This document shows positions 21,500 to 32,220 of a stretch of DNA of 64,000 nt, piece after piece (the stretch's first letter is position 1; every line of letters begins with the position of its first letter). The DNA is from Hsuehochloa calcarea (lineage: Eukaryota > Streptophyta > Magnoliopsida > Poales > Poaceae), in the NCBI GenBank assembly GCA_036346395.1, contig CM070598.1, positions 5,811,517 through 5,875,516 on the forward strand, in the 5' to 3' direction. The notes under the pieces were generated by a model. That model ran no database searches. It had not been told where the DNA came from and worked only from the letters and a program-made list of their open reading frames with translations. Made by a program: the position numbers and the translations under genes.

Positions 21500-22240
21500 T
21501 TAAAACGACTTTCTTCATATGAATCTGAGCTATACTACACTCACATTAAGGCACCTGCAGTCCATACTATCCTAAAAACCACTTTTAGAAGCTCTGAACT
21601 TTTCTGTCTCTGGCATGACAGATTATGCCACCCTAGTCTAACAATGATGAGAAATATAATTACTAATTCTCAAGGACACAATGTCACTGTAAAGGATTTT
21701 TTGAATCAGAAAGATTTTGTGTGCCCCGCATATGCCACCGGGAAACTGATTACTAGACCCTCTACTCTGAAAAAAATGATGAAATCCCTATATTTCTGAA
21801 CCGTATCCAGGGAGATATTTGCGGTTCTATATAGCCCCTGTCAGTGCCATTTAGGTACTTTATGGTGCTCATCGATGCTTCCTCGAAATGGTTGCATGTA
21901 TGCTTATTATCTTCGAGAAATCATACTTTTACAAAACTGATCTCGCATATGATTAAAATTAAGAATAATTTCCCTGATCATCATTTGAAGTCTATAAGAA
22001 TGGACAACGCCAGAGAATTTGTGTCAAAAGACATTTGATGATTATTGTATGGCTATGGAAATTACCGTTGGGCATTCTGTACCACGTGTTCACAGCCAGA
22101 ATGGACTAGTAGAGCCAATAATTAAAAGAATTAAATTTATTGCCCAACCACTCTTGCATAATTGTAATTTACCAACTACATGTTGGGGATACGCAGTCCT
22201 ACAGGCAGCAACTCTCATCAATTTTTGACCGTTAGTATAT
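21500..22240 (+). pseudogene. Copia integrase remnant
   Basis: LWHDRLCHPSLTMMRNII (about 21605) is the His-His zinc-binding start of integrase, followed by VCPAYATGKL (second half of the HHCC motif, one cysteine changed). The core continues YFMVLIDASSKW (21847, catalytic Asp), IRMDNAREFVSK (second Asp) and GHSVPRVHSQNGLVEPIIKR (the catalytic Glu). Frameshifts and stops separate these blocks. Confidence 0.8.
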
Positions 22241-23109
22241 AACATCTATTCACCTATGCAACTAGCGCAAGGGTCAGCACCGAAAATCTCTCATCTACGA
22301 AGGTTTAGTTGCAAGGTTTAAATACCTATACCTCTAACCCAGCGAACTGCAATGTGCCCTCTCAGAAAGTCTGGGATATACGTTGGTTATGAGACAACAT
22401 CCATAATAAGGTATCTGGACCCTATGACTGGATATTTGTATACAGTCCGCTTTGTTGACAACATATTTGATGAGGGTAATTTCCTGTCATTAGGGGGAAA
22501 TCAACCCTTTGATGAAAAATATCAGAAAATGACGTAGCAAGCTACAAGAATCCATGCACATGACCCACGCACTAGTGAAGCAAAAAGAGAAGTCCATAAG
22601 ATAATTGATTTGCAAGCATTAGCGAATCGACTTTCTGACCACTTTAGTGATTTGAAGATCGTGACCACGTCGCATGTGCCTGCACGCAATGCACTAGAGA
22701 GGATTGAAATACCAAAGAAAATTGAAGGTACCCCTAATGCCATTCAAAGGCCTCGGGAAAAAAGGACGAGAACTCTGGCCCCTCGAATCCCAAGTAACCG
22801 GGGATGCCTGGCGAAAAAGAATAAGAAGTACTTGACACAGCTGATCACTGAAATTCCCTACAATCAGAAGGAGAGCCTGTTGAGACCTGGCACCAGTATG
22901 GAATCTTCAGTAAAAGGCATAACAGATTTGAGTGTTCCCACAGAGGGAGACATCAGCATGGATGTGGGCGCACACATCGGAGCTGAAAAACTAAAGAGAC
23001 TTGCCCCTGCAATTGAAAGCAACGGTGAGCAAGTAAAAGCATTAGAAGTATCGCCCCACGAAAAAATAGCTATAAATTATGTGACTAGAAAGAATCTATG
23101 AATAGAACA

Positions 23110-23866
23110 ACATCCAATGTCGATATTTATTTTGCAAATAAATTTGCCACAATCATCGATCTTGATCGAGAGCCTGCATCACTCGCTGAATGTAAGAAAA
23201 GATCAGATTAGGAAGATTGGAAGAAGGCAATAGAAGTATAATTATTATCTCTGAATAAAAAAGAGGTATTTAGGCCTATAAGACGCACAAGGTTTCACTC
23301 AACGACTAGAAGTCGATTATAAAGAAACTCATTCCCAGGTCATGGGCGGAACTACCGTTAGATATTTAATCTCAATGGCAGTAAACTTGAATTTAGAAAT
23401 AAAATTGATGGATGTGGTAACTGCATACCTTTATGGGAACTTGGATTCGAACATTTATACGAAGGTACCTGAAAGTATCCTTGTTCCGAACCAAGACAGA
23501 GCAAATAGAAATCTATACAGTGTGCAACTGAGAAAGTCACTGTATGGACTGAAACAATTAGGCAGAATATGGTATAATCGTTTGAGCGACTTTCTCTGCA
23601 AGGAAGGCTACACGAACAATGAGGATTGTCCCTATGTTTTTATACAACGATCCCATGATAGATTTTGTATAATCTCGGTATATATAGATGATCTGAATAC
23701 CATCGGGACCCTGAAAGATATTGATAAAGCAAGCTCTTACCTGGAGTCGGAGCTTGAAATGAAAGATTTAGGTAAAACCAAATATTGCATAGGCTTGTCA
23801 GACCAGCATACAACTAAGTCGCAAGCAAGCTATGTATTCCTATGTGGTGGAACTGCAATTTCATAG
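23110..23866 (+). pseudogene. Copia reverse transcriptase remnant
   Basis: From 23342: LISMAVNLNLEIKLMDVVTA then YLYGNLDSNIYTKVPESI, LRKSLYGLKQLGRIWYNRLS and VYIDDLNTIGT, which is the YVDD catalytic box with Ile. MDLG and KYCIGL follow. The first part is degraded (23110-23340). Confidence 0.85.
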
Positions 23867-23939
23867 AAATCGTCTAAGCAAAGTCTTGTATCTACTTCGA
23901 CGGACCACTCGAAAATCATAGCACTGTACAAGGCCTCAC

Positions 23940-24240
23940 GGGAATGATTTTAGCTTCGATGGATGATTCACCACATCCAGCAGTCATGTGGATTGAATAT
24001 CGCATAGACTCTACTATTATCTATGAAGATAATGCAGCTTGTGTTGCACAAGTGCAGATGGGTTATGTGAAGAGTGTTCTCACTAAGCATATCAACCCCA
24101 ATTTCTTCTATGCTCATAAATTGCAAAAGATAGATAAAATTAAAGTACTGCATACTAAGTCATGTGAAAATCTTGCAAGTTTATTCACTAAGTCATTTCC
24201 AACGTTTAGCTTTGAAAGATGCATACGTAGAATTTGAATG
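23940..24240 (+). pseudogene. Copia RNase H remnant
   Basis: Contains STIIYEDNAACVAQ, TKHINPNFFYAHKL, LHTKSCENLASLFTKSF, the conserved end of copia polyproteins (E-D-N, K-H-I, D/E-x-x-T-K). The first catalytic Asp region is degraded. Confidence 0.8.
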
Positions 24241-24530
24241 ATGGGACTTAGAGAAGTGCAGAATTCAGGGGGAGAGTATTCACAAACTCTTTATTAAAGT
24301 TTGATCACGAAGATCGAGTACCCAAAGAATAAATCCTGGAGATTAAATAAAATTTAATGGATTGTACTCTTTTTCTATTGACGAGTTTTCCTGATGTTTT
24401 TTGGCTAAGGTTTTTAATGAGGCAATTCGTGCAGCGCAACAGAACGTGTATCATGTACTATTTCTTCAAAAAAAATTCACTGGGTTTTTATAGAGTTTTG
24501 ATGATACATGAACATGACGGATGAGTGCCC

Positions 24531-24538
24531 AAGGGGAG
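24531..24538 (+). other. Polypurine tract of the copia element
   Basis: AAGGGGAG sits immediately before the 3' LTR, the normal place for plus-strand priming. Confidence 0.75.
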
Positions 24539-24796
24539 TGTTAAGAAACCAGGTCCAGGCCGGGAGTCCTGGCCCAAGGTGGGCTCCTCATCCATCGGTA
24601 GCCTATATAAAGGAGGAGGACCCCAACCATTGTACTACAGTTTTGAGAAAGGCAATAAAGAGAAACCTGAAGTCCCCTCATATCTCTGTATTCAATATAT
24701 TATTATGCTCTTGTGTTCTTGCATTGTTCTTACGATTTTGAGTTTATCTACGAGGTAATCGTTTGGACTGAGCTCGCCAGCGACGGTTCCTCAACA
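24539..24796 (+). repeat. 3' LTR of the copia element
   Basis: Starts TGTTAAGAAACCAG, ends CCTCAACA, with TATATAAAGG near 24604. Pairs with the 5' LTR at 18178. Confidence 0.9.
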
Positions 24797-24895
24797 CAGG
24801 CAACCATGTACGTTGGTATACTCACGACACCATGAGTTGCCACGCGACATCTATCTATATTTGCGCGAACACGCAACCCCCCAAACCATAAACAT
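24797..24895. repeat. Third copy of the duplicated upstream segment, right part
   Basis: CAGGCAACCATGTACGTTGG, CACCATGAGTTGCCACGCGA and CATCTATCTATAT match 13484-13552 (the phytocyanin promoter). Similarity ends around AACCATAAACA, close to the phytocyanin 5' UTR, and no phytocyanin coding sequence follows. This looks like a promoter that lost its gene. Confidence 0.75.
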
Positions 24896-25818
24896 TAGGG
24901 CATCCGCAACGTGCATAAGGAGAGGAGAGGGTCCTGAAGAGGAGAGAGAAGACATAGGCGACTCATGATCTAGACATGATTAACCCTAGCACAAAGATGA
25001 ACACCTAAACAAGATCATTAGGGTGGAAGCGTGAAATATACCCGAAATCGGAGATGCCATCGTGACTGAGGGTTGGTCGGGGTCGGCGTGGGTGAGGGCA
25101 CCGGAGCGTCGGTCCTGAGGCGGTGTGTCGTCGGGATGGCGACGGTGATTCGGTCTTCGCTCACCTCAACACCCTTAACAGATCGGGTTATGTGTTTGAC
25201 CTTTTGGTAGCCAAGAACCGATGATCTAGCTTGCCGAGTCCAAGTTCCTTTTTATTTGGCGCCGGGTGAACGGGACTGTAACCAATTTGTTGGTTGCGCC
25301 ACCGATCAGGACGCGAGTGGGATTGCCCCCCTGATTTCTCACTCGACAGTTAGCCGAGATCAACCCAACACAGACTAGAGACCAAATTTCCTTACGGATA
25401 AACAATGGTAGTTCAGTACAGGGCCTTCTTCAAGGTTTCCTCAGATTTACGCAACTCAAATAGGTATCTAAAGCAATGCTTCTTACAAGGTTATTTTACG
25501 TACGTACGTGATGATCTGCGTATACAAATCGAACTCTTGGTCCTCTCCTTTTGGGAACCTGGGGCTGAATTCATGGTGTTTGATTCTAGTCGGAGCATGC
25601 AGGGCCATTCCTTGCAGGAATCCGAGCGCGAATAGGACTTGGAATAAACCGCCTCCGTCGTGCACTCCGTCTCGCCCGGCCTTAAAACGTACCGCACCAA
25701 CAACCCAGGCCCAGCGTGTCACGACACTTACCTGCACGTCGCCCTTCCGTGGCTTGGTGTCTCTAGCAGGATCAAGAACGTATTCGATCACCTAGCTACA
25801 GCACATCGGAAGCTAGCA
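24896..25818. other. Intergenic and 5' region of the broken SAP gene
   Basis: 24897-25380 resembles transposon-derived sequence (a GGGCATCCGCAACGTGC-like start, then GC-rich GGTCGGGGTCGGCG stretches) but I cannot define ends. 25640-25818 is the likely promoter/5' UTR of the SAP gene. No other gene is seen. Confidence 0.4.
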
Positions 25819-26324
25819 ATGGCGCTGAAGCGGAAGTGCTCCGAGAGCGAGACAGCCGGCGCCGCCATGTGCGTGAGCGGCTGCGGCTTCTTCGGCAGCG
25901 CCGCGACCAACAACATGTGCTCCAGGTGCTACCGGGAGCACCTCCTCTCCACCGCCGGCACCACGGCCACCCTGGAGAAGAAGGCCAATTGCATGGCGAG
26001 CGTCTTCACCTCTGCTTGTTCCAGCGCACCGCCGGAGAAGAAGGCCAAGACGTGCGTCGCCGCCGCGTCGTCCTTTGACGCTGCTGCACTGGAGATGCCG
26101 TCGTCGTTGTCCGTGACGACCGTGCAGCAGCCGCCAACCGGTGCGCGACGTGCCGGAGGAAGGTGGGGCTGACGGGGTTCCGGTGCCGGTGCGGGGGCAC
26201 CTTCTGCGGCGTGCACCGCTACTCGGACGCGCACGGCTGCGGCTTCGACTACAAGAGCGCCGGGCGGGATCAGATCGCCAGGCAGAACCCGCTCGTCGTT
26301 GCCGCCAAGATCGCCAAGATTTGA
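25819..26324 (+). pseudogene. SAP A20/AN1 zinc-finger protein, frameshifted
   Basis: Single-exon gene starting MALKRKCSESET. The A20 finger (CVSGCGFFG then NNMCSRC, residues about 17-36) is intact. Near 26136 the reading changes frame: the first frame runs out at 26172, and the AN1 finger (CATCRRKVGLTGFRCRCGG, TFCGVHRYSD, HGCGFDY, then IARQNPL and AKIAKI, stop 26322-26324) is one frame away. CCGCCAACCGG would be in phase with one more A, since SAPs read P-N-R-C here. Adding one base gives about 168 aa, the usual size. An alternative start at 25660 in the same frame is unlikely. The truncated product would have A20 but no AN1. SAPs are stress-response proteins with ubiquitin-binding or ligase-linked roles. 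An assembly error in a short A run is possible. Confidence 0.85.
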
Positions 26325-27200
26325 GCCTCCACTTCACTTACTATCAAGATCAGCAAGCAACCCATGCATCCACCAGGACGATCGAACAGATATCAACAAC
26401 AGTTGGAGGAATTTTCTTTTTGTTCTTGTATTAATTTCGCAAATCCTAGTCGTGACATGAGTACAGCACCAGCTAGTTTGCGGTGGCGGCATTAACTCTT
26501 GCTGTGGATGTACGATTTCTGCAATGTGTTAACCTATGAATGAACAGCTCGTTTCCGATGTCGTTTCCGATGTCGTTTCTCTCTTTCATGTGAGTTGCCG
26601 CTGCCCCCGCGGTTTTAGCATCGCCATGTGATGCTTTCGTTTTCGCTGGAGACAGTGAGCCCTGTATGGATTGTCGTGTCCGAATCTTCGCACAGGCAAA
26701 CCAACGTTCGAGCAACAGCAAACTCCTCGGCTCTGGCACGTTCTTCAAATTCTCGCCATGTATCGTGCTCGCGCCCTGTGTGAATTGGAGGACTATTTTA
26801 CGTAAAATTTCTAAGATAATACAGCAAAATTACTGTGCTCTAAATAGACCGTAGATCTCGGCATTTGTATACTTGTAATCACGCTCTGTTGTGCTCCGCT
26901 GCAGTGGGGCCCACACGCCTGTGGGCCCGACGCGCAGGGGCCACGGTAGCCGCCCTCGTGAATGAATCTACGCGTCTAGAAGTAACCCGCTCCTAATCCC
27001 CACCGGATTATACCATTCCCACTTAATTTAACCCAAGTCCCAACCCAATCACCCCTAATCACCAACCTACATGAACCAAAATTTTATTTAAAAAAAATCG
27101 TAGTCGAACTCGGGAAAGTCTCCTGGCCTTTATAACCCGACGCCATGCCGCACCCAAAGGAGGGAGAGAGGAAAAAAAGAAACTAAATTCTCTCCTGGAA
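26325..27200. other. 3' flank of SAP copy 1 and promoter of SAP copy 2
   Basis: 3' UTR to about 26520, including a tandem ATGTCGTTTCCG unit near 26557-26578. The rest is non-coding. 26880-26960 has short GGGCCC/GTGGGCCC palindromes. Nothing else is supported. Confidence 0.45.
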
Positions 27201-28419
27201 GAACAGGTGGAGAGGGGGAGGAGAAGGACGAGAAGCCAATCCACGTGCCGTCCGGCCGTCTCGCCCGCCGATCCGATCGATCGAGTCCCCGGGCAATCTT
27301 CGCAAGTACGGCTCGATCTGAAACGTGTGTCGATTTCTGCAGCTTTAATTTGGCTGTTGGTTTGGTCGTCCTACGTCTGCTTTTTTTTAAAATGGAATTT
27401 TGCTAAATTGTTTGATACGTCGTTCTTGGCTGCGATCGATAGTTTGGTGCGTCTGGTGCTTGATAAGGGATTAGCATGCCTGAGTTTGTTGCGATTTTGA
27501 ACATGGATGATTGATTGCCTTTGACTTTGGCAAAACCGAAGACAAAGGATTAATTTACCTATACAGGTTTAGTTTTCAGATAGGGGACTTCATGCAAGCA
27601 TGGATTACACGGTATGCTTAGCTTCTGCCGTGTGGCCTTGCGGAGGTTTCTTAACCAGCATAGCAAGGTGATTCGTTTATCACCTCGCTGCTGTGGATTG
27701 AACATCTTCCTTCACTCAAGGAAGACAGGATGATGCCGAGATGACGAAGGCGAGAAGTTTAAAGCTTCTCGATGAGCATGGAAATTCACCTTTGTGCTGC
27801 TTGACGAACATGGCAATTGGCCACCGGTGATGATGTGATACACCATTTCAGGGTAAGAAATGGAGACTTGGTTGCTTCATTCCTTAGTCTTGGTTTACCC
27901 CGCAGCGATGACATTTGTCCAGTGTGCATGGGGTGTTAACTGCTAAGTGCTAAGGGGGTTATCTGTCCACAAATACGGTGCTTTTTTATGGTATTCAATG
28001 CCTCTCTCGACCTCTAATCGGAATGATAGGAATGGACAACTAAATTGGTGCTGTAGGTTGGGATGAATTTGTCATAGTCAAGACAGCTTCTATTGTGTTA
28101 TCGAGCTCAGTTGATCGGATGCTATGGAGTTTTATCATCACTATTCTTTATGACCTTACAACCTGATTGACACGAACAGACAACTAAATTTGTGCTGTAG
28201 GTTGGAATGTGTTATTGTAATGGTCAGGTCAATTCTGTCATGTAATCATGTTATGTTCCACAGTTGCAGGACAAAAATTTGTGATGGCCATCTGACTCTT
28301 ACCTAGTTCCACCTGCTTTCTTTACATTTTGTGCGGTAGCCGTGTTGAATTATTTTTGGAGTTTCTTGATTAATGATCGTTGGTTCTTGCTAATGAAGGT
28401 GCAATAGGTCTTCTGTAGA
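27201..28419 (+). other. Probable 5' UTR exon and long 5' UTR intron of SAP copy 2
   Basis: GA-rich and then CCGATCCGATCGATC-type sequence at 27205-27305 looks like a first non-coding exon. A donor-like GTACGG follows CGCAA near 27306. An acceptor TGCAATAG is at about 28400, 12 nt before the ATG at 28420. Long 5' UTR introns are common in plant SAP and ubiquitin genes. Exon ends are inferred and need transcripts. Confidence 0.45.
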
Positions 28420-28902
28420 ATGGCACAAGAAAGCTGGAAAAAGGAGGCAGAGGAGACTGGTGTCCACACACCTGAGTCCCCGATATTGTGCATTAATAAC
28501 TGTGGCTTCTTTGGCAGCCGGATGACCGAAAATATGTGCTCAAAGTGTTACAGAGACACTGTTAAGGCCCGGACAGTAACCACTGCGGTGGAGAAGAAAG
28601 CTGTTGTTGCATCGTCTTCCACCCCTTTGGGGGCAGAAATCACGGATGGAGGGTCTGCGTCCGTCGCGGATGGGAAGCAAGTAGTGGAGGAGGAGGCACC
28701 AAAGCCGCCCAGTAACCGGTGCTTGTCGTGCCGGAAGAAGGTCGGGTTGACAGGATTCAAGTGCCACTGTGGAGGTACCTTCTGCTCAATGCACCGTTAT
28801 GCAGATTCGCACGAATGCACATTCGATTACAAGCAGGCCGGCAGGGAGCTGATAGCCAAACAGAATCCTCTCGTGAAAGCTGACAAGATCACCAAAATCT
28901 GA
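28420..28902 (+). CDS. SAP A20/AN1 zinc-finger stress-associated protein, intact
   Basis: Intronless coding region, 160 aa, a normal SAP length. It starts MAQESWKKEAEE. The A20 finger is at about residues 24-44 (CINNCGFFG, NMCSKC). A Ser/Ala/Glu-rich linker follows. The AN1 finger is at about 103-140 (CLSCRKKVGLTGFKCHCGG, TFCSMHRYAD, HECTFDY). The C-terminus KQNPLVKADKITKI is the usual SAP ending. All zinc ligands are present. Family members respond to cold, drought, salt and anoxia, and A20 fingers bind ubiquitin. The broken relative 2.1 kb upstream on the same strand suggests a tandem pair, though the two differ a lot outside the fingers, so the duplication is old. Confidence 0.95.
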   Translation: MAQESWKKEAEETGVHTPESPILCINNCGFFGSRMTENMCSKCYRDTVKARTVTTAVEKKAVVASSSTPLGAEITDGGSASVADGKQVVEEEAPKPPSNRCLSCRKKVGLTGFKCHCGGTFCSMHRYADSHECTFDYKQAGRELIAKQNPLVKADKITKI

Positions 28903-29714
28903 TGGTGGTTCCGGAGGAGCGCTGCTGGTTTATTTCCTCATGATGTTGCTTGATCCGTCAAGTTTACTTCAAAATTATGTGTCAAGGGTTGAAATGTGTC
29001 TATCATTCCCCTGGAATTTGCTTTGCCAATGAACGCCTTCGACAAACACCACCGACTGATGCCTGTCAACGGTGCTTGAGCACTGCTCGATGGGCCATTG
29101 CACCGAGTTGGTCACACACTCACACCTTCAAGGGCTATATTCTGTTGGTGTTTGTGTGGGAACTTTCATTGGCACAGGTGGCACAGGTGCACTTCTCTTT
29201 ATTTGCAGTATGAATAATGTAAATATGTATTTATGCAATTCTACTGATTACATTATTATGCTCAAGGCTTGTCAGATTTCCATGATCATCTGTTAGTGTA
29301 AGTCACGATAGATTTCGGTGTGTTTTATGTTTAGATGCTTCTCTGTGGAAGTTGATCTTCTGTAGAAATAGTTCTTGTTGCATATTCGACTCGGAGAGGA
29401 GAAATAGTCATATCTTTTTGTCTGATTTTGTCTGGAAGTTCCATTAAGAATTTGTTGCAAAAAAGAAAGTGGCTTAATATACCATGACATGTGCGTCTAC
29501 ATATTGCTGTCTGTAAAGAAGTAATTGCTTCCACGGGTTTGTTTAGAATGTTTTTTTCTTGGAGATAAGCTAAGTGTTTGTGATCTTGTTTTGTTTGTGA
29601 ACTCATAGTATAAATTAACCACCACTATGACATAATTCGCTGAAAACAATGAGTATAATAATTGATTAGTAGACTATGGCTCAGCTGGTAATTAAAAATA
29701 GTGGCAAAAATTGA
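28903..29714. other. 3' UTR and flank of SAP copy 2
   Basis: AT-rich non-coding sequence, probable 3' UTR to about 29310. Short ORFs have no recognisable similarity. Confidence 0.5.
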
Positions 29715-29962
29715 GGGTTTGTTTGGTTCAAGGCCACACTTTAGTTAGACAGTTTTGACTTTGTCAGTTTGGTGTTTGGTTATTCACCAAACTTGTGGCA
29801 TTCCACACTTTCTTGCCTTACACCCCACGTGCCATTGACACAAAAAAAAAAAAAAATTGCCAAATGTTGCCACATTTGTGACCAATGATTTGTTGGCCAC
29901 AAAATGTGACATTTTTTTGGCACAAAATTATGACAATATATAGCAAGCAACCAAACAAGCCC
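29715..29962. mobile_element. MITE with GGGTTTGTTTGG-type inverted ends
   Basis: 248 bp. The left end GGGTTTGTTTGGTT and the right end AACCAAACAAGCCC are inverted repeats with one or two differences. TGA flanks both sides, a 3-bp target duplication of PIF/Harbinger size but not the usual TTA. Internally AT-rich with an A-run at 29840-29854. Confidence 0.75.
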
Positions 29963-31400
29963 TGAATCTCGGTATGCTTGGATGCATCATCTTCAGATAC
30001 TAGTTTAGTGGGTCACCTCACCTGCATCGGAACCAGTTATTTTTGCCAACTTGCGATGGAGGAAAAGTTGTGCATCTAGACTATGTTATGCTGGATCCCG
30101 GAACCACGTGCATCTCTGCATCTCGGATTTGCATTCAAATCATCTGTATACTATATTGCATAAAGCCAATCAAATGTGGATCATTTGCATAGTAGTAGTT
30201 CCTATACTCCATGAGGCCATGATGTGAAGCATTGTTTCTGAACTAACTGTAGTCTAGTTAGTCATCTAGCTCTGGTAGTGATTAGTGTGTAGATATTATG
30301 TGAAAAATCATCTCAATGTATATCCTTAAGGCTGAAGTGTGTGTGTATACACGGTATAAGATATGTACTAATTAGAGCATCGCAACGTGGGATATCAACC
30401 CGACGTTAAGACATGTCAAATCACATATATACTAAGTCCACTTTTTTTACTATAGTATTTAATAGATCTATCTACACAGAATGTGACAGTTTTCTCTGTA
30501 AAAAAAACTATCACATTTTAAAAGTTTATTTACAATTTTATTATACATAAATTACAGTAAATTATTTATGTAATTTTGGTTCTTGATCGCTGTAATTATT
30601 CTTGAAAGTCTTAATAACGCATATTTTCATTACATAATTCAAAATCTCATATGTACTTTGAGAGGTTGAGCAAAAACAAACACAAAAAAAATTATATACC
30701 AACAAAATATGGTAATGTGGTGAACCTGTTATGTTCTTCACATGTACTTTGAGAGGTTGAGCAAAAATAAAGACAAAAAATAAAATTATATATCAACAAA
30801 ATACGGCAATGTGGTGAACCCGTTGTGTTCCGAATAAAAAGTCATAATAAATTCAGACCCAATTCATCAGGCAGAAAAAAGTACAAATCTCAATATATCG
30901 GATGAATGAAAATTCGACTATTATAATTTTTTTCTTATAGCACATCAACAACACGAACCATATCTCGCTTTGTGAATTAAGAGGAAAAGAAATTTTAATC
31001 GATCTCTTATGTTCAACAAAAGATTAAAGGGTGCATGCATGGTAAAGAGAGTTGAAGGGCTCAAGGAAAGAGTCTTTGCCGTTCTTCAACTAGTTGTTCC
31101 ATCCGACGACGTGCATTCTTTTTAGGATTGAAAAGCGAATATATAAAATTTTATGTCTAAAGGTTATACACTGTGTAACTTATAAGAAAGTGTCTAAAGT
31201 TTAAAGGTTATACTACACATGGTAAAGTATGCGTAAATGATAAAAAGTGCATAAGTAATTGGAATGATGACTAGCTAGCCAAGCGGTGATCTGATCAAGG
31301 ACAAAACAGTAGCTGTTAACGTGAATTTTATAGCAGATTTAGCTTCAAAAAAACTATCATAAATTGTATAGCAATTTCCTATTTAGTACACACCCTTTCC
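29963..31400. other. AT-rich intergenic region
   Basis: No gene is seen. It holds the tandem repeat at 30646-30830, listed separately, and scattered poly-A/T runs. 30377 (GAGCATCGCAACGTGGGAT) resembles the start at 24897, possibly ends of a common dispersed element. Confidence 0.4.
30646..30830. repeat. Tandem duplication, two units of about 92 bp
   Basis: Both units contain TGTACTTTGAGAGGTTGAGC, then an A-rich part, ATCAACAAAATA-like sequence and AATGTGGTGAACC. About 88 percent similar by eye. Confidence 0.8.
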
Positions 31401-32220
31401 CTCTCACCATCTCTCTCGTTCTCTCTCTCTCTCTCACCAGCCTGACCATTGTCGCTGCCAATTCCACCGTCTCCAGCGACCTCTACTGTCGTCAGCGTGG
31501 TCTATGTGGTCATCTCCACCCCCTCTCCCAACTCGGCAGCATCTCCATCTCCTTCTCTCCCACAACCACCATCTCCACAACTGGATCTGGAGGCGGCGGC
31601 AAGCATGGTGGTGACGATCCTGAGGCAGCTAGGACGATTTCGTGGTGACGACGGACGGGGGAGCTGCAGATGTGGAGGCGGAGGGCCGTGGCGGCGACGG
31701 CGTGAGGCCTTGATCCGACAGCAGCGTCCTCAGCCTCGATCTGGTAGCATCCTCCTCGGCTCGGCGGCATCTTCCTTAGCCTCAGCCTCAATCCGACAGC
31801 GTCCTCCTCGGCTCGACGGCATCTTCCTCAGCCTCGATTCGGCAGCGTCCTCGGCTCGGCGGCATCTTCCTCATCCTTGATCTGGCAGCACCCTCCTCGC
31901 CTCAATAGCGGCGACGCAACACCGGCCAAGGCAACGCCTCCTCTTGGTGTGGCGGTGTCGATGGGATTCGTCAACCTTGGTCGATTAACGATGGAGGACG
32001 GTGTGCCGGGGTGCGGTGGCACGGACCCCGCTGCGTCGGCGAGCGATGCTAACAAGTGAGCTAATCGAATTATTTATTTGGCTTGGTTCCGGTACCAACG
32101 CTGGTGCCGGTTCCCAAAATCTTTTTCTCGGTATCGTGTGCTTCAATGTACCAACGCTGGTGCTGTGCTGGTTCAATGCAACAAATGAACAACTGTAAGT
32201 CTCTCAAGCACACGTTCCCG
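31401..32220. other. GC-rich low-complexity region 3' of the GH17 gene
   Basis: CT-rich microsatellite at 31406-31437. Imperfect tandem repeats occur at about 31708-31910 (units near 50 bp with CTCGGCTCGGCGGCATCTTCC and CAGCGTCCTC). ACCAACGCTGGTGC occurs twice at 32093 and 32150. Long ORFs here arise from the repeats and are not supported as genes. Confidence 0.5.

Larger units (their letters stand above)
18178..24796 (+). mobile_element. Ty1-copia LTR retrotransposon, degenerate
   Basis: Two LTRs (255 and 258 bp) begin TGTTAA and end CAACA. Flanks CAGGT (18173-18177) and CAGGC (24797-24801) form a 5-bp target duplication with one mutation; the uninterrupted relative at 13485 reads CATACAGCAGGC. 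Domain order gag, zinc knuckle, integrase, reverse transcriptase, RNase H is the copia order. Every coding part has stops or frameshifts, so it cannot move on its own. A long GC-rich leader (about 18800-19440) lies before gag. Confidence 0.93.

Noticed and set aside
25660..25818. N-terminal extension of the first SAP protein from an upstream ATG
   Set aside because: The extra residues have no SAP similarity, and MALKRKC lies at the expected distance before the A20 finger.
30646..30830. CRISPR-like repeat array
   Set aside because: Two adjacent tandem units without spacers in a plant nuclear genome.
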